Shown piece by piece: positions 17,375 through 25,768 of a DNA stretch of 64,000 nucleotides. Source of the DNA: Lysobacteraceae bacterium (GTDB taxonomy: Bacteria > Pseudomonadota > Gammaproteobacteria > Xanthomonadales > Xanthomonadaceae); NCBI GenBank assembly GCA_016789405.1, contig JAEUPQ010000031.1:1-64000 (forward strand). The letters are read 5' to 3'. A program made the position numbers and the translations under genes. Under the pieces are notes generated by a model. It searched no databases. It had not been told where the DNA came from and saw only the letters and a program-made list of their open reading frames with translations. Within the stretch, counting starts at the first letter, position 1. Each line of letters starts with the position of its first letter.

Positions 17375-19144
17375 TCAGTGGCGCGAACTGGGCGCCCGCG
17401 TCACCAGCGACTTCAGCTTGCTGCCGATGCGCGAGATCAGCGACGGCTTCGCGTCGCTGCTGGGCTTCACCGCGACCGGCGCCGGGGTTTCGAGTGCACG
17501 CACGGCCTGTGTGACGGGGTTCTGCGTGGCCGCGCCTTCGGCACCATCGATGCGCTTGCCGCCACGACGGCGACGACGCTTGCGCGGACCGCGCTCGCCT
17601 TCGGCCAAGGCCACGGCAGGCGCGGCATCCGGTGCGGATGCCGGGGTCTGTGCTGGCGTCTGTGCTGGCGTCTGTGCTGGATCGCGCGGCGGGCGCGGCG
17701 TGCGTTCGCGACGCTCGCCCGTGCTGCCTTCGCCACGGCTGCCTTCACTGCGGCCGCCTTCGCGACGCGGGCCGCCGGAGCGTTCGCCGCGACCGCCGCT
17801 GCGTCCACCCGGGCCGCCGCGACCGCTGCCGCTGCGTCCGCCGCCACGCTTGGCGTCGTCGGCCGCGCGCTGCTCGCGCGCTTCGCGGAAGATCGTGCTG
17901 ATGCTGTCGTCGACCTCGCCCTCTTCGCCTTCGACGGCCGCCGGGCGTTCGCGCTCTGGGCGGGGCAGGGCGGTGAGCAGTTCCGGAGTGACCGGTTCGG
18001 ACGGGATCTTCTGCTCGATGTAGCGCTCGATGTCCGGCAGGCTCATCGCGTAGCGCTCGCAGGCGAAGCTGATCGCGTCGCCCTCGGCGCCGAGGCGCGC
18101 CGTGCGGCCGATGCGGTGGACGTAGTCCTCGGCATCGAACGGCAGGTCGTAGTTGTAGACGTGGCTCACGCCATCGATGTGCAGGCCGCGCGCGGCGACG
18201 TCGGTCGCCACCAGCAGTTCGAGCTGGCCGGCCTGGAACTTCTTGAGCAGGGATTCGCGCTTCTTCTGCGGCACGTCGCCGCTGAGCACGCCGACGCGGT
18301 AGCCGGCACGTTCCAGCGCGCGGGCCACGCGTTCGACGAAGGCCTTGGTGTTCACGAACACCATCGTGCGTGCGCCTTCGCTGCGCGAGAGCAGGCCCAG
18401 CAGCAGCGGGATCTTCTCGTCGTCGGCCGGGTAGTAGATCTTCTGCCGGACCTTCGCGGCGGTGATGAACTCCGCCTCGACCACGATCTTCTCCGGCTCG
18501 TTCATGTGCTCGTAGGCCAGCTCCAGCACGCGATGGCTGAGCGTGGCGCTGAACAGCAGGGTCTGGCGGGTGCCGCGCTCGGGCATCCGGCGCAGCAGGA
18601 AACGGATGTCCTTGATGAAGCCGAGGTCGAACATGCGATCGGCTTCGTCCAGCACGCAGACTTCGCAAGCGTGCAGGCTGACCACCTTGTGCTGCTTGAC
18701 GTAGTCGATCAGTCGGCCGGGCGTGGCGATGATGACGTCGGCGCCGGCCTGCAGCAGTTGGCGCTGCTTGTCGTAGTCCACGCCGCCGTAGACCAGGGCG
18801 AACTTCAGCCCCAGGTCGGAGCAGAACTTCACCGCGTCCTTGTGGATCTGGATCGCCAGTTCGCGGGTCGGGGCCAGGATCAGGGCGCGCGGGTCTTCCG
18901 GCTTGCGCTCGGCCAGGGCCGGGCGGCTGAGCAGGCGGTTCACCACGGTCACCAGGAAGGCGAGCGTCTTGCCGGTGCCGGTCTGGGCCTGGCCGGCGAC
19001 GTCGCGGCCGGGCAGGGTGACCGGCAGGGTCAGGGCCTGGATCGGGGTGCAGCGGGTGAACCCGGCGTTTTCGAGGCCGGCCAGCAGCGCCGGATGCAGC
19101 TCGAAAGAGGAAAAAGTGATGTCGGTTAAGGGCTTGTCGCTCAT
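17375..19144 (-). CDS. rhlB: DEAD-box RNA helicase RhlB with long RGG-type tail
   Basis: A 589-residue ATP-dependent RNA helicase. Core motifs are the Q motif ([13 protein letters not shown]), motif I AQTGTGKT, Ia [21 protein letters not shown] and [12 protein letters not shown]. The core ends near residue 400; E. coli RhlB is about 420 residues. The remaining 190 residues are a disordered Arg/Gly-rich region, a Pro/Ala stretch with a threefold QTPA repeat, a basic [11 protein letters not shown] block and a helical end. Such tails bind RNA and RNase E. ATG 19144 gives [14 protein letters not shown], the usual start. It is divergent from trxA and rho. Confidence 0.93.
   Translation of the reverse strand: MSDKPLTDITFSSFELHPALLAGLENAGFTRCTPIQALTLPVTLPGRDVAGQAQTGTGKTLAFLVTVVNRLLSRPALAERKPEDPRALILAPTRELAIQIHKDAVKFCSDLGLKFALVYGGVDYDKQRQLLQAGADVIIATPGRLIDYVKQHKVVSLHACEVCVLDEADRMFDLGFIKDIRFLLRRMPERGTRQTLLFSATLSHRVLELAYEHMNEPEKIVVEAEFITAAKVRQKIYYPADDEKIPLLLGLLSRSEGARTMVFVNTKAFVERVARALERAGYRVGVLSGDVPQKKRESLLKKFQAGQLELLVATDVAARGLHIDGVSHVYNYDLPFDAEDYVHRIGRTARLGAEGDAISFACERYAMSLPDIERYIEQKIPSEPVTPELLTALPRPERERPAAVEGEEGEVDDSISTIFREAREQRAADDAKRGGGRSGSGRGGPGGRSGGRGERSGGPRREGGRSEGSRGEGSTGERRERTPRPPRDPAQTPAQTPAQTPASAPDAAPAVALAEGERGPRKRRRRRGGKRIDGAEGAATQNPVTQAVRALETPAPVAVKPSSDAKPSLISRIGSKLKSLVTRAPSSRH
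17646..17680. repeat. 12-bp tandem repeat inside rhlB
   Basis: GTCTGTGCTGGC is repeated almost three times in phase (17646, 17658, 17670). It encodes the QTPA repeats in the disordered tail. It is length-variable in principle without frameshift. Confidence 0.85.
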
Positions 19145-19409
19145 GAGCCTGGCGTTGGATGCGTGAAGGCGCGGCGGCAGGATGCCGGTCGCGCGCTTGC
19201 GTGCGAGGGCGCGGGGCAGCAGACTGCCGGCCTCAGCGCAGGGATTCGGACGTGACGCTCGGCCCGAGGGACTGTCCCCTTGAAGCCGGCGATGCGAGCC
19301 CGCAGTGTAGCAGCCTGCGGACTTTCCGCCCGTGACCGGGCCGGAGCCCGGCTTCTCCCGCATCCCCACCGGACCCCGCGTCCGCAAGCAGCCTCCCCGG
19401 AGACACGAA

Positions 19410-19736
19410 GTGAGCGACAAAGTCATCCATGCCACCGAAGCCGATTTCGATACCCACGTCCTGCAGTCCGACGTGCCCGTCCTGGTCGACTTCTGGGCTC
19501 CCTGGTGCGTTCCCTGCAAGATGATCGCCCCGCTGCTGGACCAGCTCGCCGACGAATACGAAGGCCGCGCCAAGATCGTGAAGGTCGACATCCAGGAGCA
19601 CCAGAAGCTCGGCATGCGCTTCAACGCGCGGAGCATCCCGATGCTGCTGACCTTCAAGAACGGCCAGGTCCACGGCACCCAGATCGGCGCCGTCGGCAAG
19701 CCCCAGCTGGCCCAGCTGATCGACAAGGCGCTCTGA
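19410..19736 (+). CDS. trxA: Thioredoxin with unusual WCVPC active site
   Basis: A 108-residue thioredoxin, normal in length and layout: buried Asp region, [20 protein letters not shown] active site (about residues 28-47), cis-Pro in [12 protein letters not shown] and a C-terminal helix. The redox dipeptide between the cysteines is Val-Pro where the family has Gly-Pro, which should alter redox potential or partner choice. The start is GTG 19410 ([13 protein letters not shown]); the frame stays open upstream to 19332, but that extension is Pro/Arg-rich and does not resemble thioredoxin. Rho follows after about 230 bp. Confidence 0.93.
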   Translation: MSDKVIHATEADFDTHVLQSDVPVLVDFWAPWCVPCKMIAPLLDQLADEYEGRAKIVKVDIQEHQKLGMRFNARSIPMLLTFKNGQVHGTQIGAVGKPQLAQLIDKAL

Positions 19737-19787
19737 TCTTCTGATCCGCGCCACCCCGGCGAAGCGGGCCCGCGCCCGCCTCGCCAC

Positions 19788-19806
19788 GCCGGTCCGGCGG
19801 ACCGGC
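19788..19806 (+). terminator. Hairpin between trxA and rho
   Basis: GCCGGTCC and GGACCGGC form a perfect 8-bp stem over a 3-nt loop about 50 bp after the trxA stop. There is no T-run, so it may be an mRNA-stabilising hairpin rather than a true terminator. Confidence 0.4.
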
Positions 19807-19965
19807 CGACATGAATGCCGCGGCCCGCGGCGCTTGCCGCAGCGCCGGTCCGGTGCTAGCTTCTGGCGAACAGACGCGCCCGTGGCGCCCTCTCTCTCGA
19901 TTCCGACCACCCACTCCTGACACCGTCCGCGCACCGCGGGCGCTCGCAGACGCGAGGATTTCCGC

Positions 19966-21735
19966 TTGTCCGACAAGACCCCCGAATCCGGCGAAACCGC
20001 CGAGAAGCGCGTGCGCAAGCCGCGCGCGCCCAAGACCGCCGCCGTCCAGACCAGCATCCCGCTGCCCGAGGCACCCAGGCCGGTCGATCCACCCGCACCC
20101 CCGCCTGCACCGGCACCCGCGCCAGCGCCGGCCCCCGCAGCCGCCGCACCGGCTCCAGAATTCTCCGCGCCGCCTCCGGCGCCCGCGCCGCAGTCCGATG
20201 CAGGCGCTTCCCAGCAGAACAACACCCAGAACCAGGCCTCAGGCGGGCAGAACGACGGCGGCGAAGGCCGCGGCGACCGCAACGAGCAGGGCCAGGGCGG
20301 TGAATTCCAGCGCTTCAATCGTCGCGACCGCTTCCGCAACCGCCGCGACCGCTTCCGCAACCGCGACCAGCAGGGCGAAGGCGAAGGCAACGGCGACGGC
20401 AACTACCCGCCGCAGCAGCAACAGCAGCAGTTCCAGCCGCGTCCGCAGCCAGCGGTGCCGGAAGGCTTCCCGCAGTACTCGCTCAGCGATCTCAAGCGCA
20501 TGCCCGCGCCCAAGCTGCTGGACATCGCCGAGCAGCTGAACATCCAGGAAGGCGTCGCCCGTGCGCGCAAGCAGGACGTGATCTTCGCGCTGCTGAAGGT
20601 GCTGACCCGCCATGGCGACGGCGTCGCCGCCGACGGCGTGCTGGAAATCCTGCCCGACGGCTACGGCTTCCTGCGCGCGGCCGAAGCCAGCTATCTCGCC
20701 GGCCCGGACGACGTCTACATCTCGCCCAGCCAGATCCGTCGCTTCAACCTGCGCACCGGCGATTACATCGACGGCAAGATCCGCTGGCCGAAGGACGGCG
20801 AACGCTACTTCGCGCTGGCCGTGGTCGACACCATCAACGGTGAATCGCCGGAGGCGTCGAAGAACAAGAACCTGTTCGAGAACCTCACCCCGCTCTTCCC
20901 GCGCAAGCGCTTCCGCCTCGAACGCGGCGATGGTTCGACCGAAGACATCACCGGCCGCATCCTCGACCTCATGGCGCCGCAGGGCAAGGGCCAGCGCTCG
21001 CTGATCGTCTCGCCGCCCAAGGCGGGCAAGACGATGATGATGCAGCAGATCGCCAGCGCGATTACCTACAACCATCCGGACGTGCACCTGATCGTGCTGC
21101 TCGTCGACGAGCGCCCGGAAGAAGTGACCGAAATGCAGCGCACCGTGCGCGGCGAAGTGGTCAGCTCCACCTTCGACGAACCCGCCGCGCGCCACGTGCA
21201 GGTCGCCGAAATGGTGATCGAACGCGCCAAGCGCCTGGTCGAGCACAAGAAGGACGTCGTGATCCTGCTCGACTCGATCACACGTCTCGCCCGCGCCTAC
21301 AACAACGTCGTGCCCAGCTCCGGCAAGGTGCTCACCGGCGGTGTCGACGCCAATGCCCTGCATCGTCCGAAGCGCTTCTTCGGCGCTGCGCGCAACGTCG
21401 AGGAAGGCGGCTCGCTGACCATCATCGCCACCGCGCTGATCGACACCGGCAGCGCAATGGACAAGGTGATCTACGAAGAGTTCAAGGGCACCGGCAACAG
21501 CGAAATCCACCTCGATCGCCGCATCACCGAGAAGCGCGTCTATCCCGCGATCGCGGTCAACCTCAGCGGCACCCGCCGCGAGGACCTGCTGATCGAGCCG
21601 GACCTGCTGCAGAAGATCTGGATCCTGCGCAAGCTGCTGCACGGCATGGACGAAATCGCCGCGATGGAATTCCTGCTCGACAAGATGAAGACCACCAAGT
21701 CGAACGACGAGTTCTTCGCCTCGATGCGTCGCTGA
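19966..21735 (+). CDS. rho: Transcription termination factor Rho with long low-complexity N-terminus
   Basis: A 589-residue Rho, about 170 residues longer than the E. coli protein. Residues 1-165 are low complexity: Ala/Pro-rich, then Gln/Asn/Gly-rich, a duplicated RDRFRNR block and a run of seven Gln. The ordinary Rho follows: N-terminal [21 protein letters not shown], the cold-shock-like RNA-binding domain ([25 protein letters not shown]), Walker A PPKAGKT (about residue 350), Walker [11 protein letters not shown] and the Q/R loops. The start is TTG 19966, with GAGGA upstream; no better start is present. Long N-terminal extensions are known in other high-GC Rho proteins. Confidence 0.95.
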   Translation: MSDKTPESGETAEKRVRKPRAPKTAAVQTSIPLPEAPRPVDPPAPPPAPAPAPAPAPAAAAPAPEFSAPPPAPAPQSDAGASQQNNTQNQASGGQNDGGEGRGDRNEQGQGGEFQRFNRRDRFRNRRDRFRNRDQQGEGEGNGDGNYPPQQQQQQFQPRPQPAVPEGFPQYSLSDLKRMPAPKLLDIAEQLNIQEGVARARKQDVIFALLKVLTRHGDGVAADGVLEILPDGYGFLRAAEASYLAGPDDVYISPSQIRRFNLRTGDYIDGKIRWPKDGERYFALAVVDTINGESPEASKNKNLFENLTPLFPRKRFRLERGDGSTEDITGRILDLMAPQGKGQRSLIVSPPKAGKTMMMQQIASAITYNHPDVHLIVLLVDERPEEVTEMQRTVRGEVVSSTFDEPAARHVQVAEMVIERAKRLVEHKKDVVILLDSITRLARAYNNVVPSSGKVLTGGVDANALHRPKRFFGAARNVEEGGSLTIIATALIDTGSAMDKVIYEEFKGTGNSEIHLDRRITEKRVYPAIAVNLSGTRREDLLIEPDLLQKIWILRKLLHGMDEIAAMEFLLDKMKTTKSNDEFFASMRR

Positions 21736-21753
21736 TCCCGACTTTCCCGAGGC

Positions 21754-22227
21754 ATGCTTTTCGGGGTCGGCTGGTGCGTGTTGCGATCGTCGCAGTTGCC
21801 TTACGCGACTGCGACGATCGACGATCTGCATGCTGTCGATGCGCAGGTTGATGCTGCCGATGAGCAGCTATGGCGGGATTTCCGTGCATGGATGAGCGAG
21901 AACGCCTCGCCATTCTTGTCGTGGACGTTACATGAGCAACACAACAACCACCGCGGAGTCCTTCAGTGCTTCGTTTCGCGCAATCATCGCAGCTCGCCGT
22001 TCTGGCCGATGCTTGAATGGATTGCAGAGCACGGGCCGGGAAGCTATGGTCTTTTTCACGTGCAGGATGACGAGGATCTCGGCGACTTCGGCGACAGGAA
22101 AAGCGGGGACGATCACAGCAACGTCTTTCGCATCCACAGGGTATTGAACGGCCGCGTCGACGAATTGCCGGATCCTTTCTTCGGCAAGATCGTTCCGGAT
22201 ATCGAATATCCGTTTCCCGAGACATGA
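21754..22227 (+). CDS. Imm7-like immunity protein (orphan)
   Basis: A 157-residue cytoplasmic protein without signal or membrane segments. The start FGVGWCVLRSS, the central PGSYGLFHVQDDEDLGD segment and the C-terminal LPDPFFGKIVPDIE follow the pattern I associate with the Imm7 family of polymorphic-toxin immunity proteins (aromatic start, GSYG..DDED core, D..L.P.....I.D end). This is from memory of the family, so it is tentative. The ATG is preceded by GAGG. No toxin gene is adjacent; rho lies upstream and a beta-rich protein of unknown function downstream. It ends in a strong terminator, so it is a self-contained unit. Confidence 0.6.
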   Translation: MLFGVGWCVLRSSQLPYATATIDDLHAVDAQVDAADEQLWRDFRAWMSENASPFLSWTLHEQHNNHRGVLQCFVSRNHRSSPFWPMLEWIAEHGPGSYGLFHVQDDEDLGDFGDRKSGDDHSNVFRIHRVLNGRVDELPDPFFGKIVPDIEYPFPET

Positions 22228-22238
22228 CAGCAGCCTTC

Positions 22239-22269
22239 AACGCCCCGCATCGCGGGGCGTTCGCTTTTT
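22239..22269 (+). terminator. Rho-independent terminator after the Imm7-like gene
   Basis: AACGCCCCGC (22239-22248) pairs perfectly with GCGGGGCGTT (22252-22261) over a 3-nt loop, followed by CGCTTTTT. It separates the immunity gene from the promoter element at 22290. Confidence 0.9.
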
Positions 22270-22289
22270 GCGGCACCAGAAACGATCCG

Positions 22290-22327
22290 CAACTGATACC
22301 GCATCAATGCCCGATCGCGCCTAGATT
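22290..22327 (+). promoter_or_regulatory. Shared promoter element, copy A
   Basis: CAACTGATACCG at 22290-22301, an 18-bp spacer, then CCTAGATT at 22320-22327. The same two boxes with exactly 18 bp between them occur at 23983 and 38444. It stands just behind a terminator and about 130 bp before the gene at 22457. Confidence 0.75.
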
Positions 22328-22456
22328 GCGTGCATCCGATCTCCGCGCAGGACGCGCGGCCATCCATCCGATCTGGTTCGGGACGGCGCAAGGCCGTGCC
22401 ATCGCGTGCCCGCCGGCCGGCGGGCTTTCATGTACGTCAACAAGGAGAAGTTCGAC

Positions 22457-22819
22457 ATGAGCAATACGATCCAGGTGTCCGCGTGCGACAACGAACTCAT
22501 CATCCTGGCCTACCAGGAAGGCGTGAGTTACGAGATCGGCAGGATCCTCAGCGGCAACGGTGAAGCGGTGAACGTGAGCATCGATCTGCTCGCCGGCGAT
22601 TACGTCGGCACATCCCTGTTCAACGGCATCATCACGCCGCTGGATGTCAGCATCACCACCTACATCCCGTCCGGCAGCTACAGCCTGCTGTTCCTCGGCA
22701 TCAACTGGGGCGGGCCGAGCAGCTTCACCGTCAGCGTGGGCGGCACGGCGCTCGGCGGCACGGTGGGCCAGGGTCTCGGCCTCACCTGGAACCCGGGACC
22801 GCTGGCGATCACGGTCTGA
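22457..22819 (+). CDS. Beta-rich 120-residue protein of unknown function
   Basis: Not recognised. The 120-residue product (MSNTIQVSACDNELIILAYQ...) has no signal peptide or charged tail and is a succession of short hydrophobic beta strands with Gly/Ser/Thr turns, compatible with a small beta-sandwich or lectin-like fold; the C-terminal third is Gly-rich (GGTALGGTVGQGLGL). ATG 22457 is chosen because AAGGAG lies 9 bp upstream; a longer in-frame start at 22430 lacks such a site. Expression is presumably driven by promoter copy A, shared with the lectin-lipocalin gene and the lectin-like pair, so a common role is inferred. Confidence 0.7.
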   Translation: MSNTIQVSACDNELIILAYQEGVSYEIGRILSGNGEAVNVSIDLLAGDYVGTSLFNGIITPLDVSITTYIPSGSYSLLFLGINWGGPSSFTVSVGGTALGGTVGQGLGLTWNPGPLAITV

Positions 22820-22833
22820 TCGCATGCAGCACC

Positions 22834-22859
22834 GGCGACGCCCGTTCGCGGGCGTCGCC
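22834..22859 (+). terminator. UUCG-capped hairpin after the beta-rich gene
   Basis: GGCGACGCCCG and CGGGCGTCGCC form a perfect 11-bp stem closed by TTCG, 14 bp after the stop. No T-run follows. It is a very stable RNA 3' end. Confidence 0.6.
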
Positions 22860-22956
22860 TCATGCCGTTGCGGCGTGTGGCTTCGCCCTGATCGTCATGA
22901 GTGCCGATGGCCTTGCCCGATAGACTTCCGTTTTCGCAGCGACGCAGACGACCGGC

Positions 22957-23955
22957 ATGATCAGACTCGGTGTGGTGGGCATGGGCGCCATCGGCGGCTG
23001 GATCGCCGGCTTCCTCGGGCATCGCCTCGGCGCGGATGCCGTGCGGGTGTCCGCGTACGCGCGCGGGGGCACACGCGATGCCCTGCGCGCGCATGGCCTG
23101 CGCCTGGACAGCGGCGACGAACGCATCGTCGTGCCGGTGCAGGCGAGCGATCGCGTCGACGACCTCGGCCCGCAGGACCTGATCGTGCTTGCGGTGAAAG
23201 GCCCGTCGCTGCGCGAGGTCGCACCGGTGGTGGAAGACTGGCTGGCCTTGTGCGATGCCGATGCGCGCGTGCTCGTCGCGATGAACGGCGTGCCGTGGTG
23301 GTTCTTCGACGGTGCGGGCGGATCGTGCGAGGGCCTGCGACTCGATGCGGTCGATCCGGATGGCGAGATCGCGCGCCGCATTCCGACATCGCGCGTCATC
23401 GGTTCCGTCGTGCACGCCAGTTGCGCCGTCGATGCGCCCGGCCACGTGCGCCACGTCATGGGCATGGGTCTGATCCTCGGCGAGCCTGCAGGCGGCGTGT
23501 CGCACGCGCTGGAACGCATCGCTGCGCCAATCGCGCGCGCCGGTTTCAACGTCACGCTGTCGCCGCGCATCCAGAACGACATCTGGTACAAGCTCTGGGG
23601 CAACATGACGATGAACCCGATCTCCGCGCTCACCGGCGCGACGACCGATCGCATCCTCGATGACGACCTGGTGCGCGACTTCGTCAGCGCCGTCATGCGC
23701 GAAGCCTCCGCCATCGGCGAACGCATCGGTTGCCCGATCGAACAGACACCCGAGCAGCGCCACGCCGTCACGCGCAAGCTCGGCGCCTTCCGCACCTCGA
23801 TGCTGCAGGACGCCGACGCCGGCCGACGCCTGGAAATCGACGCACTCGTCGGCGCCGTCAGCGAGATCGGCCGCCACGTCGACGTGCCCACGCCGCATAC
23901 CGATGCGCTGCTGGGATTGACGCGATTGATGGCGAGCGTGCGCGGCCTTGGTTGA
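22957..23955 (+). CDS. 2-dehydropantoate 2-reductase family oxidoreductase
   Basis: A 332-residue ApbA/PanE-type NADP-dependent reductase. The Rossmann loop GMGAIGGWIAG is at residues 8-18, and the catalytic Lys segment NDIWYKLWGNMTMNPISAL begins near residue 208. The C-terminal helical domain is of normal length. Many genomes carry several such paralogues that act on other 2-ketoacids, and no pantothenate gene is nearby, so ketopantoate as substrate is not assured. No operon partner is evident; promoter copy B lies directly downstream and drives the next gene. Confidence 0.85.
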   Translation: MIRLGVVGMGAIGGWIAGFLGHRLGADAVRVSAYARGGTRDALRAHGLRLDSGDERIVVPVQASDRVDDLGPQDLIVLAVKGPSLREVAPVVEDWLALCDADARVLVAMNGVPWWFFDGAGGSCEGLRLDAVDPDGEIARRIPTSRVIGSVVHASCAVDAPGHVRHVMGMGLILGEPAGGVSHALERIAAPIARAGFNVTLSPRIQNDIWYKLWGNMTMNPISALTGATTDRILDDDLVRDFVSAVMREASAIGERIGCPIEQTPEQRHAVTRKLGAFRTSMLQDADAGRRLEIDALVGAVSEIGRHVDVPTPHTDALLGLTRLMASVRGLG

Positions 23956-23972
23956 ATCGATCAGGACGCGGA

Positions 23973-24020
23973 AACTGCGTCGCAACTGATACCGGCGAAT
24001 GTGATGCGGTGGCCTACAGT
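23973..24020 (+). promoter_or_regulatory. Shared promoter element, copy B, with 11-bp direct repeat
   Basis: AACTG at 23973 and 23984 forms a direct repeat with an 11-bp period. CAACTGATACCG (23983-23994), an 18-bp spacer and CCTACAGT (24013-24020) match copies A and C. It ends 62 bp before the lectin-lipocalin start. Confidence 0.8.
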
Positions 24021-24082
24021 CGATGCGAGTACCGGACCGGAGTCCCGGTCCGGGTCATCCGCGATCACGCAGGGAGATTCGC

Positions 24083-25525
24083 ATGGACACGGCAGTCAAA
24101 AGCAGTGCGGGCGCACAAGGCGTCCAGGGTCAATCGTTCACGGTGCAGGCCAACACCACGCCGGCGAACGCCTGGCAGAAAACCGGCCTGACGGTGCCGC
24201 CGGGCATCGAAGTCACCATCGCCTACCTGAGCGGCCTGTGGACCGCCGACCCGTCGAGCAACAATCGCCAGCTGTATGACGCCAACGGTTGCCCGGGTTC
24301 CATCCTCCCGGCCAACCTCACCGGCTATCCGGTGCCCGGTGCGCCCCAGGGCGTGCTGGTGGGGCGCATCGCCGGCGGCGCACCGTTCGTGGTGGGCAAT
24401 GGCCCGTACGCCATCCTCACCACGCCCGGCGGCGAGCTGGAACTGTGCATCAACGACGATATCAACGCGGAGTACGGCGCCGGCCTCGCCGACAACATCG
24501 GCAGCGTCACCGTGCAGATCAACGCGTACTTCCCGCCCAACACGCGCGCGGATTTCTCCAAGCCGCTCGCCGCCGATCCCGCGCAGGCATCGCCTCCGGT
24601 GCCGGTGGCCGCGCTCGGTCCGCTCGCCTACCTCATCGGCACGTGGACCAACCAGAACCTGCCCGGCACCAATGCCGGCGGCCCGGATTCGCCCTACGCC
24701 TACAACGTGATGCCGCTGCCGCAGGTCGACCCCAGTTCGCCCACCGGCTACATCCTCAAGAACTTCAGCTACTACGAGGAACTCACCTTTACCGCGATCC
24801 ACGGCAACGCGCCCAATCGCGGCGGCATCGGCCAGCAGGTGTGCTACACCCTGTTCTACGAGCAGCGCGTGTACTTCGCCGAAGGCCCGAACAAGGACGC
24901 GCTGATCCACGCCGAGAACGGCTCGCTGCTCTACATCGTCGACACCACGCAACCGCTCGGCCCCTACGGCAACGGCGACCAGCCCGGCCTGGGCAACCAG
25001 ATCGTGCAGAACAGCGTCGCGCCCACGCAGCCCTTCAACCTGGTCAAGCAGGTGTCGGTGCCGCACGGCAATTCCATCCTCGCGCTGGGCAACTACACCG
25101 GCGCGAATGCGGCCTCCGGCGTGCCGCAGATCCCGGTCGCCTCGGTGCTGCCCGGCGTCGTGAACACGCAGCAGTACACCGTCGACGACCCGGTCAGCAA
25201 CCCGCAACCCTCGCTCACCGCCAACCCGAACCAGGTGCTTGTCAACGCGCTCGCCGCGCGCCCCTGCACCAACTTCCTGCACCTCGGCATGAGCAGCACC
25301 AACGGCAAGGGCGCGGTCACCAACATCGGCTACGAACAGCAGCACGCCAACGTCGCCCAGTACGATTTCGACTACTGGCTGGAAGCCTTCGACAACACCG
25401 ACAACTACACGCAGCTGCAGTACACGCAGACCATCACCCTGCAGCTCCCGATCCCGGGCCAGCAACAGCTTGTCACGTTCCCGCATGTCACCGCGAACAC
25501 GTTGACGAAGGTGTCGGGTCTGTAA
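24083..25525 (+). CDS. LecA-like lectin domain fused to a lipocalin/nitrobindin-like domain
   Basis: A 480-residue protein without a signal peptide. Residues 25-155 resemble the PA-I (LecA) galactose-lectin fold: VPPGIEVTIAYLSGLW, then GVLVGRIAGGAPFVVGNGPYAI, then the calcium/sugar-site-like LELCINDDINAEYGAGLADNIGSVTVQI. Residues 170-480 resemble heme-binding lipocalin-like proteins related to nitrobindin: LGPLAYLIGTW, the APNRGGIGQ segment, IHAENGSLLYI and VPHGNSILALGNY. Both assignments come from motif memory and need a profile search. AGGGAG lies 6 bp before ATG 24083. It should be cytoplasmic or released without Sec, as LecA is. Promoter copy B precedes it and a strong terminator follows. 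Confidence 0.7.
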   Translation: MDTAVKSSAGAQGVQGQSFTVQANTTPANAWQKTGLTVPPGIEVTIAYLSGLWTADPSSNNRQLYDANGCPGSILPANLTGYPVPGAPQGVLVGRIAGGAPFVVGNGPYAILTTPGGELELCINDDINAEYGAGLADNIGSVTVQINAYFPPNTRADFSKPLAADPAQASPPVPVAALGPLAYLIGTWTNQNLPGTNAGGPDSPYAYNVMPLPQVDPSSPTGYILKNFSYYEELTFTAIHGNAPNRGGIGQQVCYTLFYEQRVYFAEGPNKDALIHAENGSLLYIVDTTQPLGPYGNGDQPGLGNQIVQNSVAPTQPFNLVKQVSVPHGNSILALGNYTGANAASGVPQIPVASVLPGVVNTQQYTVDDPVSNPQPSLTANPNQVLVNALAARPCTNFLHLGMSSTNGKGAVTNIGYEQQHANVAQYDFDYWLEAFDNTDNYTQLQYTQTITLQLPIPGQQQLVTFPHVTANTLTKVSGL

Positions 25526-25528
25526 GAA

Positions 25529-25548
25529 CGCGGCGGCGCCACGCCGCG
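25529..25548 (+). terminator. Hairpin just after the lectin-lipocalin stop
   Basis: CGCGGCG / CGCCGCG, a 7-bp stem over 6 nt with no T-run, immediately behind the stop codon. The true terminator is the larger structure at 25577-25632. Confidence 0.4.
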
Positions 25549-25576
25549 AACGCGCGATGTCCCTTGGAGGGGATGG

Positions 25577-25632
25577 CCGGGAAGGGATGGGCACCGTCGG
25601 GGGACGGGTGCTTGTTCCTTCCCGGTTTTTTT
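25577..25632 (+). terminator. Long rho-independent terminator
   Basis: The outer stem CCGGGAAGG / CCTTCCCGG (9 bp perfect) encloses an inner stem (GCACCGTC / GACGGGTGC, imperfect) and is followed by seven T at 25626-25632. It closes the lectin-lipocalin unit at the edge of the AT-richer insert. Confidence 0.85.
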
Positions 25633-25702
25633 GGCTAAAGTGAAATTGGTCCAATCCTAGATCGAATCCAGGCGGAATCCGCTCTGCGGGTTATGCTTCA
25701 CT

Positions 25703-25740
25703 AGTTGCGCCACGAGAATTGCGGCAAAAACGTGGCAACT
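25703..25740. promoter_or_regulatory. Imperfect inverted repeat upstream of the conflict gene
   Basis: AGTTGCGCCACG (25703-25714) and CGTGGCAACT (25731-25740) are inverted repeats apart from a two-base bulge, 29 bp before the start of the large AT-rich gene. It may be an operator or an mRNA hairpin; the evidence is only symmetry and position. Confidence 0.4.
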
Positions 25741-25768
25741 CGAATACAAGAAAAGGATCGCCAAAAAA

